Shown one piece after another: positions 26,935-34,355 of a DNA stretch of 64,000 bases. The notes below the pieces were generated by a model. The model was not told the DNA's origin and did no database searches. It saw nothing but the letters and a program-made list of their open reading frames with translations. The DNA lies in NCBI GenBank assembly GCA_023388995.1, contig JAEWFD010000006.1, positions 62,001 to 126,000 of the forward strand. Reading direction: 5' to 3'. Source of the DNA: Bacillota bacterium (GTDB lineage: Bacteria > Bacillota_I > Bacilli_A > Erysipelotrichales > Erysipelotrichaceae). Position 1 is the first letter of the stretch. Each line of letters begins with the position of its first letter. Made by a program: the position numbers and the translations under genes.

Positions 26935-27495
26935 ATGTCTGGATTAGAATTATTTTTTGTTGCAATTGGCTTATCGATGGATGCATTCGCTGTTGCCATC
27001 TGCTTAGGATTATCCGGCGGAGCACAAACGAAAACACATTCTTATACGGTAGGTGCATACTTCGGCTTTTTCCAAGCTGCAATGCCGCTTTTGGGCTATC
27101 TGATAGGCAGTCAGTTCGCAAAATATATTACAGCGATTGATCATTGGATTATTTTTATTTTACTTTTGGCCATCGGTGTCAATATGATCCAGGAAAGCAG
27201 ACATGAAGAGTGTACTGTTGTTGAAGATTTGTCCTTTGGGAAAATGCTGCCCCTTGCTATTGCAACGAGCATTGATGCTTTGGCAGTCGGCATTTCCTTT
27301 GCGTTTCTCCACGTTCCGATTTTCACGGCAATTGGCTTTATCGGAATCATCACATTTGCATTATCAACATTCGGGACTCGTATTGGGCAAACCTTCGGTT
27401 CCAAATTTAAATCACGCGCTGAATTATGCGGCGGCATCCTGCTTGTTGCTATGGGAACTAAAATATTATTAGAACATTTGCAATTATGGTTCTAA
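26935..27495 (+). CDS. mntP: Manganese efflux pump MntP
   Basis: Exports Mn2+ when it is in excess. 186 residues, six hydrophobic segments, and the two internal repeat motifs with membrane-embedded acidic residues, GLSMDAFAVAICLG near the N-terminus and TSIDALAVGISF in the middle. AAAGGAGG precedes the ATG. Expression is predicted to depend on the Mn2+ riboswitch immediately upstream. Confidence 0.93.
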   Translation: MSGLELFFVAIGLSMDAFAVAICLGLSGGAQTKTHSYTVGAYFGFFQAAMPLLGYLIGSQFAKYITAIDHWIIFILLLAIGVNMIQESRHEECTVVEDLSFGKMLPLAIATSIDALAVGISFAFLHVPIFTAIGFIGIITFALSTFGTRIGQTFGSKFKSRAELCGGILLVAMGTKILLEHLQLWF

Positions 27496-27500
27496 TTCAA

Positions 27501-27566
27501 CAAACGCCTTCTCTTCTATCTTACCGCTAAGTTTCATATACTGGCGATAGAAAAGGGGGCGTTTTG
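27501..27566 (+). promoter_or_regulatory. Long hairpin covering the RBS of the GH18 gene
   Basis: Bases 27502-27520 pair with 27546-27564 (about 18 of 19 positions, two G-T pairs, one mismatch). The 3' arm contains the AAGGGGG ribosome binding site (27553-27559) of the gene starting at TTG 27568. The hairpin lies just after mntP and is followed by a broken T-run, so it could be a terminator, a translation-blocking structure, or both. Confidence 0.6.
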
Positions 27567-27567
27567 T

Positions 27568-28845
27568 TTGTTAATTCATGTGATTCAAAAAAATGACACC
27601 ATCTATAATCTTTCCAAGATGTATCATATTCCTATGGAGCGCATTATTGAAGACAACGCAGTAACTGATCCTAATCATTTAGTGATTGGAGATGCTTTTG
27701 TCATCCGGAAAAGAAGTACAAGGCATACCGTTATGGAAGGGCAGTCGCTCTATCAGATTGCCCAGCAATATCAAACCAATGTGCCGCGGATTCTGGCGAT
27801 GAATCCCGGCTTAATCAACCCTTCTAAAATACAGGCAGGCATGAGTATCCGCATTGAAGAGGAGCCTACCCGTTACGGTGTGATTGAAGTGAATGGATAT
27901 GTCTATCCTAACATCAATTTAGACACCATGGCGAAGCAAATGCCCCATCTCACTTATCTGAGTATCTTCAGCTATCATGTGCGCCCAGATGGCTCTTTAA
28001 GCCCGTTGGAGGATGATCGCTTAATTGATTTAGCGGTTCCTCAAAGAACTACGCCGATCATGGTAATCACAAATATCAATGATGCAGGGGAATTCGACAG
28101 TGAGCTTGCACATGAAGTATTAACCAATCAAGAGGTACAAGATAAAATCATTAAGAACATTCTCGCCACCATGCAAGATCGCTATACAATGCTGACTGTC
28201 GACTTTGAATATATCCGGCAGACAGATAAGGAAGCATTCGAAAATTTCTTGCGCAAACTGGCCGATATCATGCATCGAAACGGGTATGCGATCAGCGCTG
28301 CACTGGCTCCGAAAACCAGTGGAAATCAAAAAGGACTGCTGTATGAAGCACATGACTACGCGGTTTTAGGAGAGATTTTAGATCATGTCATTCTTATGAC
28401 TTATGAATGGGGTTATACCTATGGCCCTGCACAAGCAGTAGCTCCATACGATAAAGTGGAACAAGTCATTCAATATGCCGTCTCTGTAATTCCAAGCAAG
28501 AAAATCCTAATGGGTATCCCTAACTACGGGTATGACTGGAAATTGCCATTCCGCAAAGGCTCAGCGGCTCGAACCTTATCTAATACCCAGGCAATTGACC
28601 TGGCTGCTGATGTCAATGCGGAAATCAGTTTCGATGAAAAAGCAAAATCACCTTTTTACGAATATTATGACTCCGGGAAAAACAAGCACATTGTCTGGTT
28701 TGAGGATGCACGAAGCATTCAGGCTAAACTGGAATTGGTACGGAAATATAACTTAGGTGGCGTTAGTTTTTGGACTCTGATGTCCTATTTCCCGCAGGCA
28801 TGGGTTGTATTGGATTCCATGTTCTTTGTGAAGAAAAGGGATTGA
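27568..28845 (+). CDS. LysM-GH18 glycosidase (spore-hydrolase type)
   Basis: Predicted peptidoglycan-binding N-acetylglucosaminidase or related GH18 protein. 425 residues: two LysM modules (about 3-47 and 51-96), then a GH18 barrel (about 105-420) with the catalytic-type strand LTVDFEYI near residue 215 and the family's WGYTYGPAQAVAPYD and MGIPNYGYDW segments. The two LysM plus GH18 plan is that of YaaH/SleL, which act on spore cortex. No signal peptide, which is also usual for that group. TTG start at 27568, eight bases after AAGGGGG. A spore role is inferred. Confidence 0.85.
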   Translation: MLIHVIQKNDTIYNLSKMYHIPMERIIEDNAVTDPNHLVIGDAFVIRKRSTRHTVMEGQSLYQIAQQYQTNVPRILAMNPGLINPSKIQAGMSIRIEEEPTRYGVIEVNGYVYPNINLDTMAKQMPHLTYLSIFSYHVRPDGSLSPLEDDRLIDLAVPQRTTPIMVITNINDAGEFDSELAHEVLTNQEVQDKIIKNILATMQDRYTMLTVDFEYIRQTDKEAFENFLRKLADIMHRNGYAISAALAPKTSGNQKGLLYEAHDYAVLGEILDHVILMTYEWGYTYGPAQAVAPYDKVEQVIQYAVSVIPSKKILMGIPNYGYDWKLPFRKGSAARTLSNTQAIDLAADVNAEISFDEKAKSPFYEYYDSGKNKHIVWFEDARSIQAKLELVRKYNLGGVSFWTLMSYFPQAWVVLDSMFFVKKRD

Positions 28846-28848
28846 TGA

Positions 28849-28885
28849 AAAAAACTCCAAGTGACAGTCGTCCTTGGAGTTTTTT
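28849..28885 (+). terminator. Strong terminator after the GH18 gene
   Basis: Arms AAAAAACTCCAAG and CTTGGAGTTTTTT are a perfect match and end in a T-run. It also helps separate this gene from the convergent TM2 gene. Confidence 0.9.
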
Positions 28886-28929
28886 CGCTATCATAAATAT
28901 GTTTTAAATCTCTACCTTATATAATCTAG

Positions 28930-29400
28930 TTATACAACAATATTTCCATTTATATCAGCTTTTTTAAATGCTGCTACAATGCCTTCAATAATACCAAGTA
29001 ATACGGGTATTGTCGTCCAACTGAAAATGATATACATAACCCCTGATCCGACTTTTCCAGCTACAAATTTATGTATTCCAATTCCACCTAAAAATATAGC
29101 GCATAGAACATAGACAAGCTTATTTACAACTTTTCCAGCTTGTGCATACACGGGTATTTGATTCGATGTTGTTTGCGCTTGCGTTAAATTAATGTTAATT
29201 CCTTGTCCGCTTTGTGAAATACCATTATTAGCAGATTTATCGGCTAAAACAACGCGTAAAGAATTTTCAGAGCGAAAAATATCTACAATATCACCAACTC
29301 TCGGAGAAAACGAAAGATCTTCTAATCTAACTTGTGTTAATGTCCCATTTTCTTCCCCAATTTCAACAACTTCCTTTGTAACAGATAGTATCTTAGCCAT
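28930..29400 (-). CDS. TM2-domain membrane protein
   Basis: 156 residues. Residues about 1-55 form a small beta-rich domain (VEIGEENGTLTQVRLED), followed by a Gln/Ser/Asn-rich linker and a TM2 domain with two membrane helices and the typical FLGGIGIHKFVAGKVG turn. TM2 proteins are widespread; the cellular role is unknown. GGGAAGG precedes the ATG, and a perfect sigma-A promoter lies just upstream. Confidence 0.8.
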   Translation of the reverse strand: MAKILSVTKEVVEIGEENGTLTQVRLEDLSFSPRVGDIVDIFRSENSLRVVLADKSANNGISQSGQGININLTQAQTTSNQIPVYAQAGKVVNKLVYVLCAIFLGGIGIHKFVAGKVGSGVMYIIFSWTTIPVLLGIIEGIVAAFKKADINGNIVV

Positions 29401-29429
29401 AGTATTACCTTCCCATATTATATGAGTTA

Positions 29430-29458
29430 ATTATATATATGTACGTATACATTGTCAA
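29430..29458 (-). promoter_or_regulatory. Consensus sigma-A promoter of the TM2 gene
   Basis: On the minus strand TTGACA (29458-29453), 17 bases, TATAAT (29435-29430). The spacer carries GTATAC and GTAC palindromes, a possible repressor site. The implied 5' leader is only about 23 bases. Confidence 0.75.
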
Positions 29459-29732
29459 TATTTTTATATCATACAATTTCTATTTATTAGTAGCCACCAA
29501 CAATTATGTTGTCATATAAGCCACAGCCAAAATTTTTAAGTATATTAAATATTTGATACAATCATCATTTTACCAATAAAAAAGTTTTAAATCATCCTCG
29601 CTAAAACTTCTTGTTGCGTTTTTTGCAACTGAGTCAACATCATCTATCTCTTTCATGTGATTTTATCTTAATTGCAATTAATCTTAAATTTAGCGCAGAG
29701 TTAATACTGCTTAAACTTCTAACTTTATATTA
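29459..29732. other. AT-rich spacer between the TM2 gene and ilvA
   Basis: I see no gene. There are two small hairpins, AAGTTTTA/TAAAACTT (about 29584-29611) and GTTGC/GCAAC (about 29613-29629), without clear function. Confidence 0.4.
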
Positions 29733-29763
29733 CGAAAAAGCTCTCAGCATATCTGAGAGTTTC
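29733..29763 (-). terminator. Terminator after ilvA
   Basis: On the minus strand CTCTCAG-ATATG-CTGAGAG is followed by CTTTTTC, 16 to 40 bases after the ilvA stop. Confidence 0.8.
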
Positions 29764-29778
29764 CTATTATTGATAATC

Positions 29779-30987
29779 TTATTGATTCTGTGAATCAACA
29801 ATTTGGAATCCTTGATCAATCAAAGCTCGCTTGATCTGTTTGACATGCTGCCGATCTCGTGTTTCCAATACCGCATCCACATAGCAAATACTGACATCAT
29901 ATAGTTCATTCATACGGTCATGAGAAATAGAAACAATATTCGCTTCTTGCTGGGCAATGATTTCTGTCACTTTGGTCAGCTGCCCTGGTTTATCATATAG
30001 CTGAATGCGCAATTCACTCATTCTGCCTGCCTTCACAAGCCCCATATTAATGACTTTAGACAAGATACTGACATCAATATTTCCGCCTGAAATCAAACAA
30101 ACAATCTTTTTGTTCTTCACATCAAATTTCGGAAATAATACGGCAGCAGTCGCAACAGCACCTGCTCCTTCGGTCACAATTTTCTGCTTTTCCATCAAGG
30201 TTAGGATAGCAGTCGCAATCTCTTCTTCACTGACCGTCACAATCTGATCAACATACTTGCACACCATATCAAATGTAATATTACCAGGCTGCTTAACGGC
30301 AATACCATCTGCAATTGTCGCAACATGGCTTAGTTTCACCATACATTGCTGCTGTGTGGATTCCAGCATGGAAGGGGCCCCCAGCGCCTGCACCCCGATA
30401 ATTTCTACACTTGGTTTCAGTTGCTTGATCGTTGCTGCAATACCACTGATCAAACCGCCGCCGCCAATGGGCACAACAATCGTATCAACGTCAGTAAGCT
30501 GATCAAGAATCTCCAGTGCAATGGTCCCTTGCCCGGCAATGACATCCAAATCATTAAAAGGATGGATGAAGATCCGTCCTTCCTGCTCACAAATCTCCAA
30601 TGCTCGTTCATATGCATCATCATAAACACCATCCACCAGCTCTACATTCACACCATAGCTTCTTGTCATTTCGATCTTCGACAACGGTGCTGCTTTGGGA
30701 ATGCAAATCGTTGCATTGATATTGCCATATTGGGCCGCCAAAGCAACACCTTGGGCATGATTTCCAGCACTGCAAGCCACAATCCCTTTTGCTTTTTCTT
30801 CCTCTGTAAGCTGTGATATTTTGTAATACGCTCCTCGGATTTTAAATGAACCTGTTGTCTGCAAGTTTTCCGCTTTCAGATACACTTTGCAGTCATTGCG
30901 CAAATGTCCTGCTGGAATTAAATCCGTTCGCCGCACTACTTCTTTGAGCACTTCCTTGGCCTTAAATACTCTTGTTAATAGCTCCAT
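29779..30987 (-). CDS. ilvA: Threonine ammonia-lyase with ACT domain
   Basis: PLP enzyme that converts threonine to 2-oxobutyrate and ammonia. 402 residues: PLP-lysine in GSFKIRGAYYK (near residue 49), the ACSAGNHAQGVA loop, glycine-rich phosphate loop VVPIGGGGLISGIA, and a C-terminal ACT domain (about 325-400). This length and single ACT domain fit the shorter TdcB/IlvA form rather than the two-ACT biosynthetic enzyme, so the role may be catabolic. The start codon lies 26 bases inside the pullulanase gene, so the two are co-transcribed and perhaps translationally coupled. Confidence 0.9.
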   Translation of the reverse strand: MELLTRVFKAKEVLKEVVRRTDLIPAGHLRNDCKVYLKAENLQTTGSFKIRGAYYKISQLTEEEKAKGIVACSAGNHAQGVALAAQYGNINATICIPKAAPLSKIEMTRSYGVNVELVDGVYDDAYERALEICEQEGRIFIHPFNDLDVIAGQGTIALEILDQLTDVDTIVVPIGGGGLISGIAATIKQLKPSVEIIGVQALGAPSMLESTQQQCMVKLSHVATIADGIAVKQPGNITFDMVCKYVDQIVTVSEEEIATAILTLMEKQKIVTEGAGAVATAAVLFPKFDVKNKKIVCLISGGNIDVSILSKVINMGLVKAGRMSELRIQLYDKPGQLTKVTEIIAQQEANIVSISHDRMNELYDVSICYVDAVLETRDRQHVKQIKRALIDQGFQIVDSQNQ

Positions 30988-33139
30988 AATCAGACCCTCG
31001 CTTCTTGCCTGCTACTGTTAATGTGGATGGATTGCTTAATAAGCGATGCGTTGCAACCCGTTTCGCTAATAATCCTGATTCATTTGCAATAATTTCATAC
31101 TCCTGAGGCAATTCATAGATACTGATCACATTTGTCGGATTCACCAGTACAATCAATTCCTCATAATCCTGATCTTCAATATCGCGCAGACGATATACCA
31201 AACTATTATCTGCGAATGTTTCCAGCACAATATGCTGCTCGATTTCTGCTTTCGTTTGATAGCGGAAGCAGTTGAATTGCTTTCGCAAAGCAATCATATC
31301 TTTTGTGTACTCAACGACACTCATATAACGATCTTTCCGCTCCCAATCAATGCTGTTGATTGCATCGCTGCTGGCATAGGAATTATGTACGCCATTCTTC
31401 GTGCGGCAAAATTCCTGGCCCATATGGAGAAAAGGAATTCCCTGCGAAACCAGTATCATCCCAATGATCAGTTTTTGTTTCTCCAAACGGCGCTCGCGGT
31501 CATCTTCCTTGCAGCATTCTTTCAATTTATCCCAGCAAGTTGCATTATCATGGCATTCCACATAATTTAATGACTGCGTCGGATGAGCAAATTCAAAGCG
31601 CGTTGCATTTGGAAGCACATTTCCTAGGAGCACGCCCTTCGTCTCCTGAATCATGAGCGTATTGCCGCTGGCATAACCCTTTACGTTGATTTCATCACTG
31701 CCGGATTTTCCTTTTATGATATCGCGATAGCGATCATTGAAAAAAGCAGTATATGGCAATTTGCTATGATTAAACATCATCGCTTTTCTTTCATCCGGCA
31801 ACATCGTCGGCATATTCCAGCCTTCGCCATAATACATCGAATCAGGTTTGATTGCCTTTCCTTGCTTCACAATCATGTTCATGGTCTCCACATCAATGAT
31901 TCCCATCAAATCAAAACGGAAGCCATCAAATCCATATTCTTCCATCCATAGTTTGCAGGAATCCAAAATATAGTTTCTGCCCATAACACAAGCGGTTTCG
32001 AAATCATTGCCGCAAAAAGAGCCATTGGAATACGCCCCAACTTCACTGCGCCGGAAATAATAATTCGGCACAATTTTCTCAAATGCAGATTCGGCAATGC
32101 CATAAAAATGATTATATACTACATCCATAATGACACGAATCCCATGAGCATGCATCTTCGCAATCAGCTGCTTCAATTCCAAAATCCGGGAGTACGGGTT
32201 CGCAACATCTGAGGCATAGCTGCCTTCAGGAACCATCCATTGAATTGGGTCATAGCCCCAATTGTAATATTTTTGCGGATGATTCTCGTCTACCGTATAA
32301 AAGTCATATACCGGCAGCAACTGCAAATGGGTGATTCCCAAGTCAACGAGATAATCAAAGCCAGCTTTCTGCAAACTTGATGTCTGCAAGCCTTCTTCCA
32401 TCATCCCAAGAAAGGTACCTGCATGCGGTGTATGCAATGCCATCGAGAAATCGCGCACACTTGCCTCATAGATTACTGCATCTGTATAATTTTGAAAAAC
32501 CGGCAGTTTATCATGATTTAGATTTACTTTTAGTTTAGCAGGATTCATGACGACACTGCTTTTATGATTAGGTGAACTGGCTTTGGCATAAGGATCTATC
32601 GCTTCCTGCCAGATGCCATTGACCCGCACCAGATAGACATATGTTGCCAATTCTAAATCCAAGTGCACAACACCGCGGAATACTCCTTTTTCTGTACGTT
32701 TCAATTCGATGCACAACGCTTCTTTTGTCTTAGGCAAAGTAACTTCTACTTTCACCTTGGAAGCGGTAGGAGCCCAAACTGCAAAAGTCGTTTTATCCGG
32801 TTGATAAATAGATCCTAAGTCATGCTTATCATATCCGAATTCTTCTTCAAATTGTTTTGTTTTCACAATCATCGAATATTCAAGCACTTTGGATTTCGCA
32901 TGTTCTTCTACCAATTCATATTCTTCCCCAATGATCAAATCATGCGGAGCTTCCAGACGATAAATTGTTTCATCCCGCATATATTGTTCGATGCTTTTAA
33001 TTGTTAATTGTTTTAATTCGCCATTTGGATAGCGCAAATGAAAATGACTGCATTTCCCATCATAATAGCGATTGGACATAGCTACGGTAATCATTTCATA
33101 AGAATCCAAATATGCTCTAATGTCTGTTATAGCTTCCAT
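30962..33139 (-). CDS. pulA: Type I pullulanase (GH13)
   Basis: Cleaves alpha-1,6 links in glycogen or branched dextrins. 725 residues: an N-terminal domain (about 1-95), CBM48 (about 100-190, TTFAVWAPTASKV), and a GH13 catalytic domain. It has the type I signature YNWGYDP, DVVYNH, GFRFDLMG (nucleophile Asp), YGEGWN (acid/base Glu) and YVECHDN. There is no signal peptide, so it acts in the cytoplasm, most likely as a glycogen debranching enzyme. AAAGAGG precedes the ATG. It sits next to the branching enzyme and phosphoglucomutase. Confidence 0.92.
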   Translation of the reverse strand: MEAITDIRAYLDSYEMITVAMSNRYYDGKCSHFHLRYPNGELKQLTIKSIEQYMRDETIYRLEAPHDLIIGEEYELVEEHAKSKVLEYSMIVKTKQFEEEFGYDKHDLGSIYQPDKTTFAVWAPTASKVKVEVTLPKTKEALCIELKRTEKGVFRGVVHLDLELATYVYLVRVNGIWQEAIDPYAKASSPNHKSSVVMNPAKLKVNLNHDKLPVFQNYTDAVIYEASVRDFSMALHTPHAGTFLGMMEEGLQTSSLQKAGFDYLVDLGITHLQLLPVYDFYTVDENHPQKYYNWGYDPIQWMVPEGSYASDVANPYSRILELKQLIAKMHAHGIRVIMDVVYNHFYGIAESAFEKIVPNYYFRRSEVGAYSNGSFCGNDFETACVMGRNYILDSCKLWMEEYGFDGFRFDLMGIIDVETMNMIVKQGKAIKPDSMYYGEGWNMPTMLPDERKAMMFNHSKLPYTAFFNDRYRDIIKGKSGSDEINVKGYASGNTLMIQETKGVLLGNVLPNATRFEFAHPTQSLNYVECHDNATCWDKLKECCKEDDRERRLEKQKLIIGMILVSQGIPFLHMGQEFCRTKNGVHNSYASSDAINSIDWERKDRYMSVVEYTKDMIALRKQFNCFRYQTKAEIEQHIVLETFADNSLVYRLRDIEDQDYEELIVLVNPTNVISIYELPQEYEIIANESGLLAKRVATHRLLSNPSTLTVAGKKRGSDYGAINKSI

Positions 33140-33260
33140 ACATACCTCTTTACCCTATATTTATATCATATTTTCTAATCTTTTGATATGAAAAGAGGCA
33201 ATTCAGCTTGTGAATTACCTGCATAACAGATTCGTCTTATTGGTAAATTTACAAATAAGA

Positions 33261-33800
33261 TTACCCGTTCCAATCTCGTACCTTTCTTTTCGCAAATACT
33301 AGATACAGGAACGCACCGACCACGATCGCCCCCATCAACAACATTCCTTCCTGCCATGGGATTGCATCATTCAAAAAAACAGGACTCACTGGATATCTAT
33401 TATGCAGCAGGCGATAACCCACAAACAGGACAGAACTTAAAGAAATGCTAGCTAAGATAAAATACTGCTTGGCATATTGCCAGACAAGTCCTAACAGCAT
33501 GATCGTTGCGGCAAAGATTATGATATTCAGATACAGTGGAATCGTAAACATAGATTGTACGATCGGAAAAAAAGCAAGCCAGGAAATAACCCAGAGATTC
33601 GCTTCTTTCTGTTCGTATATTTTACCGGACCAGATAGCCGAAAGAGGCAAAAAGAGCATGATTCCACATAGGCGCATGCCTAAGACAACATCTTTGGCCA
33701 GTCCAAAAGAAGGGACTGATATTACAACATCCAAACTAGCAAGCCATCCTGCTACGAGTATTGTTGTAATTCCAAGCGTTAAAAACGGATTGCTTTTCAT
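33261..33800 (-). CDS. Small multi-spanning membrane protein of unknown function
   Basis: 179 residues with about five or six hydrophobic segments and a basic C-terminus (FAKRKVRDWNG). I do not recognise the family. AAGGGGGAA precedes the ATG. It follows a similar gene (33824) after 23 bases and the two share topology and local similarity, for example WQYAKQYFILASISL against WKYLNRYYTALNLSM. It lies between the pullulanase and branching-enzyme genes on the same strand, which suggests an operon but not a function. Confidence 0.65.
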   Translation of the reverse strand: MKSNPFLTLGITTILVAGWLASLDVVISVPSFGLAKDVVLGMRLCGIMLFLPLSAIWSGKIYEQKEANLWVISWLAFFPIVQSMFTIPLYLNIIIFAATIMLLGLVWQYAKQYFILASISLSSVLFVGYRLLHNRYPVSPVFLNDAIPWQEGMLLMGAIVVGAFLYLVFAKRKVRDWNG

Positions 33801-33823
33801 TGCCGATTCCCCCTTGCTTCATT

Positions 33824-34345
33824 TTAATCATGAGGCAAAAATGATCTTCCTAGTTTGAAATAAAGTAGCCATACAACACTGCATCCAAGTATATATAGGG
33901 CACAATATTGCCAAACCAACTCGGCTGCATATCCTTGTTTCAATAAGGAAGTCAAAAATAAGAGGATACTGTACATCGATAAATTCAATGCAGTGTAGTA
34001 CCGATTCAAATACTTCCATGTGAGCAGCGACAGTAATCCATAGCCTAGAAGACTGCATAAATAGATAAGTATTGTATAACTATTGCGTGGTAAAAACCAA
34101 ACGAGCGATATAACTACATAATTCCATGAGCCCCGCCTATGTGTCGGTTGGATCAATGAACTCCATTCATTACACCAGATTGCCCCAAAGAGAAATATCA
34201 TGGTGATACTCATTTTTACCAGAAAGCTAGCCCATAAAGACAATTTCCATATTACCAAAGGTTTAAAGAATGAGGATATCAACCATATAAGCATAATTAA
34301 AACAAATAACTCAATGATAGTAGATAAAAATAAGCTTTTCTTCAT
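33824..34345 (-). CDS. Small multi-spanning membrane protein, paralog of its neighbour
   Basis: 173 residues, about five hydrophobic segments, no recognised family. It shares the layout of the downstream 179-residue protein: a helix ending LFGAIW, a short basic loop, a helix containing VVISLVWFLP, then a W-Y-L-rich pair. AAGGGGG precedes the ATG. The gene begins 10 bases after the branching-enzyme stop, so it is co-transcribed with glgB. Confidence 0.65.
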   Translation of the reverse strand: MKKSLFLSTIIELFVLIMLIWLISSFFKPLVIWKLSLWASFLVKMSITMIFLFGAIWCNEWSSLIQPTHRRGSWNYVVISLVWFLPRNSYTILIYLCSLLGYGLLSLLTWKYLNRYYTALNLSMYSILLFLTSLLKQGYAAELVWQYCALYILGCSVVWLLYFKLGRSFLPHD

Positions 34346-34355
34346 GTAATCCCCC

